Below are positions 1 to 10,942 of a DNA stretch of 64,000 nucleotides, piece after piece (the stretch's first letter is position 1; each line of letters starts with the position of its first letter). This DNA comes from Cymbomonas tetramitiformis (taxonomy: Eukaryota > Chlorophyta > Pyramimonadophyceae > Pyramimonadales > Pyramimonadaceae): the NCBI GenBank assembly GCA_001247695.2, contig LGRX02027000.1:1-64000 (forward strand), in the 5' to 3' direction. The translations under genes were made by a program, and so were the position numbers. The notes under the pieces were generated by a model. The model did no database searches. It had not been told where the DNA came from and was given only the letters and a program-made list of their open reading frames with translations.

Positions 1-619
1 CAAGTCCAAAATGATCGGAGTGTTGCGTTCGATATGTCAAAATGTTCCCACATATCACCTCATATAGTGCGCGCATTTGCAACCCCATCGACTGAGCATG
101 TCGATTTTTACGAACAAATTAATAACCCTATGATTTGGCGACACGTGAGAAATTAATTTCAGTTTCAAGTCCAAAATGATCGGAGTGCTGCGTTCGATAT
201 GTCAAAATGTTCCCACATATCACCTCATATAGTGCGCGCATTTGCAGCCCCATCGACTGAGCATGTCGATTTTTACGAACAAATTAATAACCCTATGATT
301 TGGCGACACGTGAGAAATTAATTTCAGTTTCAAGTCCAAAATGATCGGAGTGCTGCGTTCGATATGTCAAAATGTTCCCACATATCACCTCATATAGTGC
401 GCGCATTTGCAACCCCATCGACTGAGCATGTCGATTTTTACGAACAAATTAATAACCCTATGATTTGGCGACACGTGAGAAATTAATTTCAGTTTCAAGT
501 CCAAAATGATCGGAGTGTTGCGTTCGATATGTCAAAATGTTCCCACATATCACCTCATATAGTGCGCGCATTTGCAGCCCCATTGAATGAGCATGTCGAT
601 TTTTACGAACAAATTAATA
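1..619. repeat. 165-bp satellite, about 3.7 tandem copies
   Basis: Units begin at 1, 166, 331 and 496 with the same opening (CAAGTCCAAAATGATCGGAG), giving an exact 165-bp period with few substitutions. The last unit stops at about 619, where retroelement coding sequence starts abruptly (GGGCGACGCC). The array probably extends to the left of the window. Open frames across it are accidental and run into the downstream gag. Confidence 0.95.
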
Positions 620-2295
620 AGGGCGACGCCATCTTGTTCAGGATCATGCACCTGCTGGGAGCGCCGCTGACCGCATATGCGCGCATGGGAGGCCGGCTAC
701 ACCATGCACCCCTACCCCTTACCAACCCTCGTGTGGAGACCTGGGTTCTCATGGTCGACCGCGAGGTCATGGATATGGCAATGGGGGATCCAGCCGCGGC
801 CAATGTGCGGTCTACCAGCATGGGGCAGCCAGTGTGGGAGTGGATCCCTGCTACTGCGCGAGAGTCGGAGATGCAGAACTTCGATCAGGACGGGCTCGCC
901 GCGTGGTCGGAGGTCAGCAACTCCGATTGGTACCGGAGCATGAGCGTGGTGGCCGCACAACCATCCACACCCCTGCCCTTCCACACACCTCTTCCACTCC
1001 CCGCACCACCATCAGCCCCTACATTACCGCCCGCAGTCCCCACAAATCCCGCGCCTGCGCCTCCGCCCGCGCATGCCCCGGGACCACCACCTCCAGCCCG
1101 TTTCCCCCACTCCGCCGCCACGAACCCCGTGCTCTCTCCCAGCGCCACCCCCTTTGTTCCAGGCATCGTCCGTCTGCCGCAGGGCACTAACCTGCGAGCA
1201 TCCTCAGACGAGGTCCGCCTGGAGCACAAGACCAAGGAAATGGTGTTAAAGCTGGTCAAAAGCGTCACCAGGTTCCCCCGCTCCGCGTCCGACACGAAAT
1301 TGGCCGACAAGGAGGGCCTCCTGACGCAGTTGGAGCACTACTCCAACATGGTGCGGAAGGTATTCCAGGAGGCCATCGTGATCGAAGCACTGACCACTCC
1401 CAGTTGTACGCCGTCAGTATCGGCGTACCAGGCGAGTGTGTCAAGCCTTCTTTGGAGCTTCAAGGAGCACAATCTTCAAGACCAGCAGAGAAAGTTCTTG
1501 GAGCGCGCGGCGGGGACCTTTGGGTCCGAGCAAGCCTGGCACCAACGCTACGGGGAGCTGGACGTGTTCTTCAGCGATCTGGCGGTGTGCTCCCTGACGC
1601 AGGCCTACCTGGAGAACGCACACGGCGAGGCCATTGCCCTGAAGCAGGCGATGAACGAGACCGCGGCGGAGTATTTCTCGCGACTGGAGACCCGCATGGC
1701 CTCCGTCAACTTCCTGGCCGGCAGAGTCCCCAATTGCGTGGAGATGACCAACCTGTCGATGCTCTCTACGTACCGCCGAGGGCTGAAATATGCACCCAAG
1801 GTGATGCGGCGCATGAGAGCCATCCACTTGGATGTCTCCAAACCAGAAGAGTGGGAGAGGAAGGCCGTCGCTGACGACATCCCAGGCACCCACAACGCCT
1901 TGTTGAAGATTCGGGAAGTTGCTGAGGAGGTGGAGAGTGACAGTGACACGGAGGCGGCTCAGAGGCGCTCTCAAGACCGTCCTCCCCGTGCTGTTTCCTT
2001 CGCTAACCCACCACCTCGCACCCCCTTCTACAGGCGTACCCCCTCTTCGAGCCGCCCGGCTCTTGCCATGCTGGAGAATGGGCCTGCCACCACCGTCGCC
2101 GCGGCAGTGACCCCCTTGCCACCACCACCTGGCCTCTCCCGCCCCGACGCTCCGAAAGTCCGCCGGTGCTTCGCCTGCGGCTCTGCGGAGCACATCGTCC
2201 GTAACTGTACGGACGAGGCTAAACTCAAGGAGTGGAGGGCCAATGCACCCGCTCGACTGGCGAACTCCCCTGGGTTTGTAGCCGCCGTCGTTTGG
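620..2295 (+). pseudogene. R1 gag, 5'-truncated first segment
   Basis: This is the structural (capsid/nucleocapsid) precursor of the retroelement. It shows a proline/alanine-rich linker (about 960-1,190), a helical capsid-like region (about 1,200-1,950), a basic arginine/proline stretch and a CCHC zinc knuckle (RRCFACGSAEHIVRNC, about 2,160-2,210). It matches R2 gag from GDAILFRIMHLLG onward, so the natural N-terminus is lost; the ATG in the upstream satellite is fortuitous. The frame is otherwise open until a DNA transposon enters after GTCGTTTGG at 2,295. The remainder is at 4,820-5,000. Confidence 0.85.
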
Positions 2296-2310
2296 TGGCT
2301 ACTGCCCCAC

Positions 2311-2358
2311 GGTACTTGAGATAGTACCGAAACGCGTTTCGGTACTATCTCAAGTACC
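2311..2358. repeat. Perfect 48-bp palindrome at transposon end
   Basis: Two 24-nt arms are exact reverse complements with no spacer, meeting at AACG|CGTT. The half-site GGTACTTGAGATAGTACC recurs twice near the other end of the same transposon, suggesting a subterminal transposase-binding or folding role (inference). Confidence 0.9.
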
Positions 2359-2937
2359 GAAACGCCGGATTTTTTTTCGATGCCCTCCTTTGATATGTGG
2401 ATGCTACCCTTTATATATTGTTGCCTTAGGAACCCAAACTGAGTTGCCTTATGCGCCATTGGTCAATATATCACGTGTAGCGTTCCCAATGGATGCAGAT
2501 TGCCACATGGGTAGTACTTTTTGATACATGGTGGTTCTCACTTGCCGTTAAAAAAGATGGCGCTCCTTTCGATTTTTTTTAAGCGGATTTGGGAACCAAA
2601 CCAGCTCGGCAATGAATCAGATTGAAGATATATGTCATAGCCAATGGTACATGCGGCCATGGGCCGGTTGGCATAATGACATTCGTTGTATATACGTGCG
2701 AATGATCCACCGCCCTACATGTATGTAACGACCTACCTAGCTATCTAGCTAATCGGCGGGCACACCCATAGTACACCATCGATCATCCTTACGGATGCCC
2801 TCCAATCATATATCGCATGCTTTTCGTTACACACCACATCCTGGACTATGAAACGCATCCAACGCACCACGAACAATGCCCGAGGTACACATTTTAAAAC
2901 GAGAGAGGCGTTAGGGCATGGCGCACATAACATTAGT

Positions 2938-3850
2938 ACGTGTACATAACTAGTATGCGAGCGATCGTCCCTATGGGTGACCTAGCGTCGTATATCGCTC
3001 TAGCGTGTTTCGTAATGCTATTATAGACTACGACAAACATCAAACGTATCGGAAGCGATGTCCTAGGTGCATGTTTGAGGTTCGGAGGGTGTCAGAGCCT
3101 AGCAGACAGAGCAACATCAACACTACGCGTACACAACTAGTATGCGAGCGAGCGTCCCTACGGGTGACCTGACATCATATATCGCTTTGACGTGTTTCAC
3201 AATGATATTATAGACTACGACAAACATCAAACGCATCGGAAGTGATGCCCTAGATTCATGTTTGAGGTCCGGAGGGTACCAGAGCCTAGCAAACAGAGCA
3301 TTAGTACGCATACACAACTAGTATACGAGCGATCGTCCGTATGGGTGACCAAGCGTCGTATATCGCTTTGATGTGTTTCATAATGATATTATAGACTACG
3401 ACAACCATCAAACGCATCGGAAGTGATGTCCTAGGTGCATATTTGAGGTTCGGGGGGCGCCAGAGCCTAGCAGACAAAGCATTAGTACGCATACATAACT
3501 AGTATGCGAGCGATCGCCCATATGGGTGACCAAGCGTCGTGTATAGTTCTGATGCGTTTCATAGTGATATTATAGACTACGACAAACATCAAACGCATGG
3601 GAAGCGATGTCCTAGGTGCATGTTTGAGGTTCGGAGGGTGCCAGAGCCTAGCAGACACGTCATTAGTACGCGTACACAACTAGTATGCGAGCGATCGTCC
3701 CTATGGGTGACCTAGCGTCGTGTATCGCTTTGATGTGTTTCGTAATGATATTATAGACTACGACGAGCATTGCACGCATCAGGAGCGATACCCTAGGTGT
3801 ATCTGTGAGGTTCGGAGGGTGCCAGGGACTGGTTGACTGTGTACTGCGGT
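2938..3850. repeat. About 181-bp tandem repeat, five diverged copies
   Basis: Units start near 2,938, 3,120, 3,301, 3,482 and 3,661, each opening with ACGCATACACAACTAGTATG-like sequence and containing TATAGACTACGACAAACATC. They lie wholly inside the DNA transposon. The similar short ORFs on the minus strand are by-products of the repeat and not genes. Confidence 0.85.
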
Positions 3851-4819
3851 ACGTACGCATAGCGAACATTCGCATTATGTGGACATGTTCCGCATGCCGA
3901 GTGTTACATGTGAACTAAATGGAGTCCTATGATGGGTTTTTACCGTTATTTGTGAGCGCCAATCTGATTTTCAATTTTTTCATTTTTTTTTTGTCGGGGG
4001 CACCCTGATTATGTCGGGAAAACGCTATGCCGTGCCAAAAAAGCATACGAGAGTCATGTAGATGCCTTGTGATCTTTCAAATGTCATGTGTGACATATAA
4101 TCATGATATATTACTTGATTATAGCTCAGACAACTCTCAAAATTGAGGGAGTTACAAGCGTTTGAGTTTGGGTTCGAGTTTGCACTTGGAGGGTGTATTT
4201 TGTTTTTAAAGGAAGCCACGGTGGGGATGCGAGAATCGTACGGCGAGGTCAAGAGGATACGAATATAGGCTGCCCACATATAGAATATTCAAGCATACAT
4301 ACATATCGATTTTTGGAGACCTTGAAGTGCACTATATATTGAGATTTCAGATCATTGTGCACGATGGCATACGGCCGTTTACCAAAAAGTCAAGCGTGAA
4401 ATTTGGGGGAAATTCGAATTTCCCCATGGGTGGAGCTAACACGCGTAGGTGCGGAGGCCATGCTGACCTTCTAGTGGCATAATGTGCAACAAACATTTAG
4501 ATTAGGTCCCAATGAAGAAACATGCCGATGTATAAGACTTGGGATGACCGCCTTCTAAGCCTAATGGGCCTCCGCGTGTTCGGTACTTGAGATAGTACCG
4601 AGCAAAACAATTAATTTTCAGGCATTGCACCCCTCGAAAGCATGGCATGTTTACACATGCAAAGTGGCGGTTGTCGTTGAAACCACCATAAACAATACAT
4701 CAAATGGGTCCTAAATGATTTTTCTACGATGCCATTTAGACCATATAACCTGATAGCATGGCCTACATGATGATAAGCGTCGGTACTTGAGATAGTACCG
4801 AACCACGGGGCAGTAGCCA

Positions 4820-5000
4820 TTGGGCCATCGAGCAGCAGGAGGACATCTCCTCGGTGGATGGCGTCCCAGAGGAGTTCTCCGAGGAGGTCTTGGCTCTTGC
4901 TACCTGTGAGGACGAGCAGAGCTACCAGACCCTGGCGGCCCTTGCGGGCATCGAGCTTGTGGAGGGTGACGGCCTCCCCCCGGTGGAGAGCGATGAATGA
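4820..5000 (+). pseudogene. R1 gag, last segment
   Basis: This continues gag after the transposon (AIEQQEDISSVDGVPEEF...) and ends with an acidic tail (VESDE) at a TGA (4,998-5,000). It is nearly identical to the end of R2 gag. The following pol sequence is in the same frame, so this TGA is the only barrier between gag and pol. Confidence 0.85.
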
Positions 5001-5015
5001 CTGGCCGGCGGCCAG
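4998..5015 (+). promoter_or_regulatory. Candidate UGA readthrough site between gag and pol (R1)
   Basis: The stop TGA is followed at once by CTGGCCGGCGGCCAG, a 6-bp stem with a 3-nt loop. Gag and pol share one frame across it. R2 has the same arrangement (60,075-60,092). Conservation in two copies supports functional readthrough rather than a random stop. Confidence 0.6.
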
Positions 5016-7892
5016 CCCCAGACCCTGCCCTTCGAGGAAGTGAGGTCTTGCCCTGATGATCAGACCCTCTCCGCCCTGGAGAAGCGGTCAGAACCAGTGG
5101 AACCCCGACGCGCCCGAGGACGCAGAGACCCTTGGGGCCAACGTCCCCATCCCAAGAGCGTGGCCTTCACCTCTGGGACCCGCTTGCGACGCACCTACCG
5201 CTCAGCTGGTGCCCCATCGCCGCCGAGGGATGACTTGTCTAGCCACCCTCTTGCAGGAAGCACCCCCTTCGATGAGCCGTCACTACCTCTTGATGACGGC
5301 CCTGCTTATACACAAGCGAGGATCGAGGGTCGGAGGGGACGGCGAGTTCCCCGGCACAGACCCCCCACTATGGGCAGCAACCGCGGAGAGCCCCGCGATC
5401 TTCGCCCCCGACCGCGTGTTGTCCTACCACTGCCCATCTATCAGTCCAACCTCGCAGACCCACGAAAAAGGCTAACTGCGTGGCACTGGAAGAGAGATCT
5501 GTACTCCCTCCCCCTCGAGGTCGCCATGCAAAAGGTCCGCAGAGCTCTGCGCAAATCCCCAGAGGCTGCCAAGGACCTGGTGGATAAGATGTCGGAGCGC
5601 GCCCGCAGCCGCATACACTCTGGGAGTCGATCGCCAAAGGAGCGCGTGAACCGCGCCAACCAGCTGGCAGAGAGGATACGCATTGCCCGCGAACCTCAAG
5701 ATCGCAAGGAGGGCCATCAGCGCATAGCATTGTGGCACCTCCTCTCACACGACGGTCACCAGCAAGTCCCCGAACCCTCTAACGCCAGCTCCCACGACCT
5801 CTACGCGGCTTGGAGAGAGCTGTCGCCCGCCGAGCAGCAAAAGGCAATCGCCACTTCGAGCCCAGACTCTTCTCCAGGTAGCAGGCTGTGGGAAAAGGAG
5901 GGCGCACGAAGAGCAGCAGCGAGATCTTCGACATCCCTCTGCACCCTGGACACTGAAGTGGGCACGATACCTGGGACAGCGGGAGATGTGGGTCTACCTG
6001 GCGCCTGGTGCAGTCTGCACGCAGTACACCAGTACAAGATGAGGAAGCTGGGTCCCAGCCCCTTGGGAGCATCCCCTCCATCATCCTCGCTGGCCGAGCC
6101 CACAACAGAGACTACATCTTCGCACCATGATAACGCGCCGGCCACTCCGGGAGGAAACCCCGAAGGTTCATCCTACTGCTCAGAGGTAGAGGAGACCTCC
6201 ACACCCAGTTCGCTTTGCTTCACCCAGCAGATGACCACCGTCAGAACGCATGAAGCAGATGAAGCGCCGCCCTGTCTCGACAGCCACCCCATCGCTGAAG
6301 ACCCTGAGGTGATGGAAGAGGAGTCCTCGGTCAATTCGCTCTGCTTCACCCAGCAGATGGCAGCAGCTGGGACCCCTGAGGCGAGAACTGACCACCAGAG
6401 CTCCCACCAACTCGCCCACAACTCCCCTACTGGCAGCCCTCAGCATGACGAGGATCCCCTCACCCATGGCAGTCTCATCAATAGTGTCGCTACCCATGCG
6501 AGCCCCACAACAAGCGGCACTACCCACGTGAGCCCCACAGTGAGCGGCACTACCCATGTGAGCCCTACCACCAGCGACACCACTCATGTCAGCCTCACCT
6601 CGAGCGAATGCACCTCAACGGGCACCCTGCTGACGGCGAGTGTAGACAACCTCGTCAGTCATCCGACTGAAGATGTTGATTTGCTGGATGAGGAGTTCTA
6701 CGCCGCGTGTAGGCAAACGTTGGAAGAATGCCGCGAGGCCTCGGACAACCTCCTCCCCAACCTCAAGTGCAAAAGCATACGCACAGATGGGGGAGTTCAG
6801 TGGAAGACCGACATCGAGGGTACCCTCGCAGCGGCACATGACGAAGAAGGACCGCTACTGCTGGTATTCTATGCAACCCTCAGAGGGCACACGGTCAAGG
6901 TGCTGATCGACTCGGGGGCCTCTGACAACTTCATCTCGGAGCAGAGCGCTAAGCGATGTGGCCTCACGACACGAGCCGGCTCCGAGATGCGAGTCACCCT
7001 GGCGGATGGATCTGTGAAGATCACCGGCGCCACCGCGTACGCCAAGTTTAACACGCACACCACCACGGGCACCTATACGGAGAACGCCCTTGCCCTCCGG
7101 ATCCTACCATTGGGCATACAGGTGGATGTTATCCTTGGCGGAAGGTGGCTGCGCAGTCACTCTCCTGTCACTCTGGGCTATGAAGGGAATGGCTCCGTCT
7201 CCTTCCTCAGGAAGTCCCGCAGTGGTAAGATTGGGGATCGCGTCACCATCACAGGCTGTTCTCCTGGGAAAGCATCTGGGGACAGGTCTCCGAAGGGCAC
7301 GGCCTGCGCGGGATTGGTGGATGAGGTGTTCCTAACCCCTGCCCAGCTGAAGAAGTACCTGGTGTACGCGGAGACGCAGAAGCTACGCGGCAATGACGAC
7401 CCGGAGATACAACCCGCCTGGCTCATGGTGGCCGAGAAGTCCCCCGATGATACTGCTTCTGCCTTTGCAGCCACGGCTATCGACTCTGAGAACGCCGAAC
7501 CCGCTGCGGATACTGAAGATGCAGAAGTGAGCCCTGAGTGGACCCTCAAGTTTCAGGACTTCTGGGGTGAGGAGTACAAAAAGGAGATGACGACTGCCCT
7601 ACCGAACATCGATGGACTCAGACATGACCCCCAAGATGAAGCCAACATTAACCTGGACCCTGAGCTGAGCAAGAAGGGGCCGCCCTGCCAGCGCATCTAC
7701 AAGAAGTCTGCAGAGGAACTCCGCCAACTTCGAGAACGCGTGGAGACTCTGATGTCCAAGGGCTACATCCGACCCTCTTCCAGCCCTTATGCAGCTCCCT
7801 GTCTGATGGTCCCCAAACCGGGGAACCCCAAGGAGCTGCGACTGGTGATCGATTACCGGCTCCTCAACCGCCAGACAGTTAAGGACAAGTAA
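5001..7892 (+). pseudogene. R1 pol, first segment (protease and start of RT)
   Basis: A long proline/serine-rich N-terminal region is followed by a short repeat rich in THVSPTTS and a retropepsin-like aspartic protease with the DSGASDNF active-site motif at about 6,907-6,930. Then come the RT fingers (RPSSSPYAAPCLMVPKPG, RLVIDYRLLNRQ). An in-frame ATG is at 5,040, but translation probably enters from gag by readthrough. The frame ends at 7,892 because a 10-bp duplication creates a TAA; R2 reads through here. Pol of this copy is therefore dead. Confidence 0.88.
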
Positions 7893-7900
7893 GGACAAGT
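7881..7900. repeat. 10-bp direct duplication breaking R1 RT
   Basis: AAGGACAAGT occurs twice in tandem; R2 has it once. The duplication shifts the frame and makes the stop. It may be the footprint of an excised transposon or a slippage event. Confidence 0.85.
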
Positions 7901-8852
7901 ATCCTCTCCCAGACATCCAGATGATGTTCGACGAGATGCAGGGTGCGAAGTTCTTCTCTTCGTTCGACGCGGTGGATGGCTTCTGGCAAGTACCGATGGC
8001 ACCAGGAGATGTCGAGAAGACCGCCTTCACCACCCAGATGGGGTCATATGAGTGGTTGGTCATGCCGCAGGGGCTGCAGAATTCACCGTCTCAGTACCAG
8101 CGACGGATGCAGCGGGCCTTGGGCCATCTCCCATTTGTCCGGATCTTCATCGATGATGTGGTCGTCTTCAGCAACACCGCTGCAGAGCACTACGAACACG
8201 TCAAGCAACTGCTCCTGACATGCAGGGAGAAGGGCGTCTTCCTCAAGAGGTCCAAGTGCCAACTGTTGAAGAAATCCTTGCGGTTCCTTGGCCACTGTAT
8301 CTCCGCGGATGGCTGCAGACCCCAACACGACAAGGTGGCTGCAGTGAGGGACTGGCCCGAGCTGGAAACGGTTACCCACGTCAGGCAGTTCTTGGGCCTG
8401 GCGGGGTATTACCGCAGGTTCATCCACTGCTTCTCCGAGATCGCTCAGCCCCTCACCCGGTTGACCAAGTCGGACGTACCCTGGGAGTGGGGTCCCATGC
8501 AGCAGTGGGCCTTCGAGGAGCTGAAGAAGGCCCTCACCTCAGCGCCAGTGCTCGCCTTGCCCAACATTAAGGGTGCCGCAGACGGCACAGCACCTTTCGT
8601 GGTGCAGACGGATGCTAGCGGCATCGCTCTTGGGGGAGTACTGATGCAAGACAATGGAGATGGTCTTGGGCTGCGCGTGATAGCATACGAGAGCCGCCAG
8701 TTCTCAGCCGCCGAGCAGAATTATCACACCGGCGAGCGTGAGCTAGGCGCTCTACACCACTGTACCACCGTCACCTGGCGGCATTACCTCATCTTCACCA
8801 ACTTCCGCATCCAGGGTGATCACCGCCCCCTTGAATGGCTAATGGAACCTGG
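7891..8852 (+). pseudogene. R1 pol, RT palm and RNase H
   Basis: This segment contains the RT catalytic region (SSFDAVDGFWQV; MPQGLQNSPSQYQRRM; FIDDVVVFS as the YxDD-type box) and RNase H of the Ty3 type (VVQTDASGIALGGVL; ESRQFSAAEQNYHTGERELGAL). It is collinear with R2 and stays open until the CACTA-like transposon enters after ATGGAACCTGG. It is out of frame with the upstream segment because of the 10-bp duplication. Confidence 0.88.
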
Positions 8853-10942
8853 CACATGGCACCCATGACAGTCGGTAAATGACCATCTAGGAATCGGTTC
8901 TTCATGCCAAAAACGATTGTTTGTTCGCGCGAAAAATTGAACCGGACAGTGCGGCGGTCTCCGCACGCGGAGCGGTCCGACGTGGCAAGTGGAGGCGGCG
9001 GGCATCCAAATATTTGTTTTTAAGTGTTTCAAAAAACATTTTCTGGTCTGGACGTTCGCTCACGACCTAGCAGCACCCTGTAAGAACGCGTATAAGGTGG
9101 ACTAACGCGCAGGTATGAGCTATTTGCGTACTGCCCAGCTGTGTGAAACTAGGAGAAATCTAAGAATTGGAAACATAGAGTGGTGAAATGTTTTGCTGAG
9201 ATTGTAGGTTACCCCTTTTTAAAAACTTTTGGTGTTAACGAATGTTAAGTTCGGGCTTGAGTTAATAGGAGTTTGACGCGTTCGCTGCTGACACGAGGGC
9301 CACCGCTTAAGTCCTAAAATTCCGCCCGCAGGCTGGAACTGCTGCGGTGCACTCTGTGCTGCATCGCATGTGGTCACACTCCTTTTTTTGCCTCACAGGA
9401 AGGTTTTTATCTTTTTACTTAAAGGGAGCAGCGCGTCCAGAGAGTAATTCTCTGGCGGGACTTGTGCGTCCTCGGGTCTAATCGCCCCTGCTCCCCCCTC
9501 TAACTCTGGCGTGCTTTGTTGTGTGCAGATCCGCTTGCAGAGTTTAAAAAAACTCCCGAAAAGGTATACCAAAGGTATATTTTTTCGCGGACTGTTTCGA
9601 ACTGAAGAGCAGCCTTTTTTTTTCAGTTAACGAAAACTGTCATTATTCGTTTTGCGGAGGTCAGAATTGTTGAGCGCGGCAGCGCCGAGAAAATAGTAAT
9701 GAGACTGCAGCAGGCTCAGTGCAGCCTGCAAGCCTCATCTCTTTACCTTAGTTTAGTTTGCCTAAGGCACAGGCCTACTTGCGAGTGCATATCTTGGCAC
9801 CATACTCCTGCTGGGGTGAGTGGTATTTTTGGGGCTGCAGTCTGAGTATTGGGCGAACGCCACTCAGCTTGGGTTTAATTCCCAACAGTCCCGGGAGGGG
9901 GGGGGTGGGGATACAAGTGCCGCTGCTGAAGAGGAAACTATTCCCCTTTTGCGGAAGGATTTGCGACCGTCTAGTATTACATAATAGAAGGGAACACACC
10001 ATCCCGTTTGCTGCACTTTTGATAGGGAAACAAGATACAACCCTGACTGCGATTCAACACGCAGTGAGGGAACGATGCGCTTGGAACGGTGTGCCAAAAC
10101 AGAGTGATATTTTTCGGGACTGTAGTCTGAGTATTGGGGCTCACCCCGCTCAGCTTGGGTTTAATTCCCAACAGTTCCTGGGGGGTGGGGGGGTAGCCAG
10201 AACCGACGGCGACCGTACGCGCCGTCGATTCCACAGCCAACAGCACCGAGATGCCCCGTTGAAGCACTTATTAAATAGATAGATAGTCACGCACATAGCC
10301 TGTGTATTTTGTGTGGCGTTCCCTTTGTGTTTGAGGGAGGCACTATCAAGTGCATAGGAAAGGTCCGAGCATCCGTTGCATGGGTTGCTGCTGTTCACCG
10401 TATGCCTGAAAACGGTTGGGATCATCGGCATCCAGTTGTGTGAGGCTGCCGTATGTTTGAGAGCTCAAAAAGCATAGAAACTAGTTGTATTATATGCACT
10501 CTTGTTGTAGAACTAGGCTTGGATAGGTTACCTTGTTGGTATTATTATTATCATTTTCATTCTTAGCGCGTTTTCACGAATAACGTATCTTGTGAACCAA
10601 TTTGAGGTTTCAACACTCCTAAGACTATTTGTCATACCTACAACTTTTGTATGTACATATATAATAACGTTAGCACTCACATAGCACCAATTTTCACACT
10701 TCCGACAAGTGCAGGTTGCCAACACGCTCAAACCCTAAGTCATACGTCCTACACCCCCCTCACTTTTCCATTTGCTGCACAACAAATGCATTCGAATGAG
10801 CCAAAATGGACGTCACCATCGTTTTTGGCAACATCGAAATAGGCAATATTGCTATTAGTATTGTTGGCATACATTGGATAATTCTCCAAATAAAACCCAA
10901 ACCCCTAGATGGTCATTTCGACCCCCCCCTGGGTGCCATGTG
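8853..10942. mobile_element. CACTA-like non-autonomous DNA transposon in R1 pol
   Basis: The ends are inverted repeats (CACATGGCACCCA at 8,853, its complement ending at 10,942), with a second matching block AAATGACCATCTAGG slightly further in on both sides. A 3-bp target duplication TGG flanks it (8,850-8,852, 10,943-10,945), and deletion restores the R2 reading frame. Termini starting CAC plus a 3-bp duplication fit the EnSpm/CACTA superfamily. There is no convincing transposase ORF in its 2.1 kb; the open frames around 9,758-10,282 overlap a repeat and show no known domain. Confidence 0.85.
9832..10190. repeat. Two copies of a tRNA-like ~70-bp motif
   Basis: Copies at about 9,832-9,905 and 10,118-10,190 share GTCTGAGTATTGGG and CAGCTTGGGTTTAATTCCCAACAG, followed by a G-run. 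The second block looks like a T-arm/B-box (GGTTTAATTCC) and the first loosely like an A-box. This could be a tRNA-derived fragment, but no full cloverleaf is evident. Confidence 0.4.

Larger units (their letters stand above)
2296..4819. mobile_element. Non-autonomous DNA transposon in R1 gag
   Basis: The 13-bp ends are exact inverted repeats (TGGCTACTGCCCC at 2,296 and its complement ending at 4,819). The flanks TTGG (2,292-2,295 and 4,820-4,823) look like a 4-bp target duplication. Removing the insert restores the reading frame seen in R2. No transposase ORF is present. The inside holds a 48-bp palindrome, a 181-bp tandem array and further copies of the motif GGTACTTGAGATAGTACC near the right end (about 4,580 and 4,783). 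The superfamily is not clear. Confidence 0.85.

Noticed and set aside
885..1310. Long antisense ORFs opposite gag and pol
   Set aside because: They are shadows of GC-rich coding sequence: composition is low complexity, they have no domains, and they occur identically in both retroelement copies because the sense strand is conserved.
3123..3875. Family of similar 60-70-aa ORFs on the minus strand
   Set aside because: They follow the 181-bp tandem repeat unit by unit and have no start or codon signal of their own.
9758..10282. 174-aa ORF in the CACTA-like element as transposase
   Set aside because: It runs through the duplicated tRNA-like motif, has no DDE or zinc-finger pattern, and is too short.
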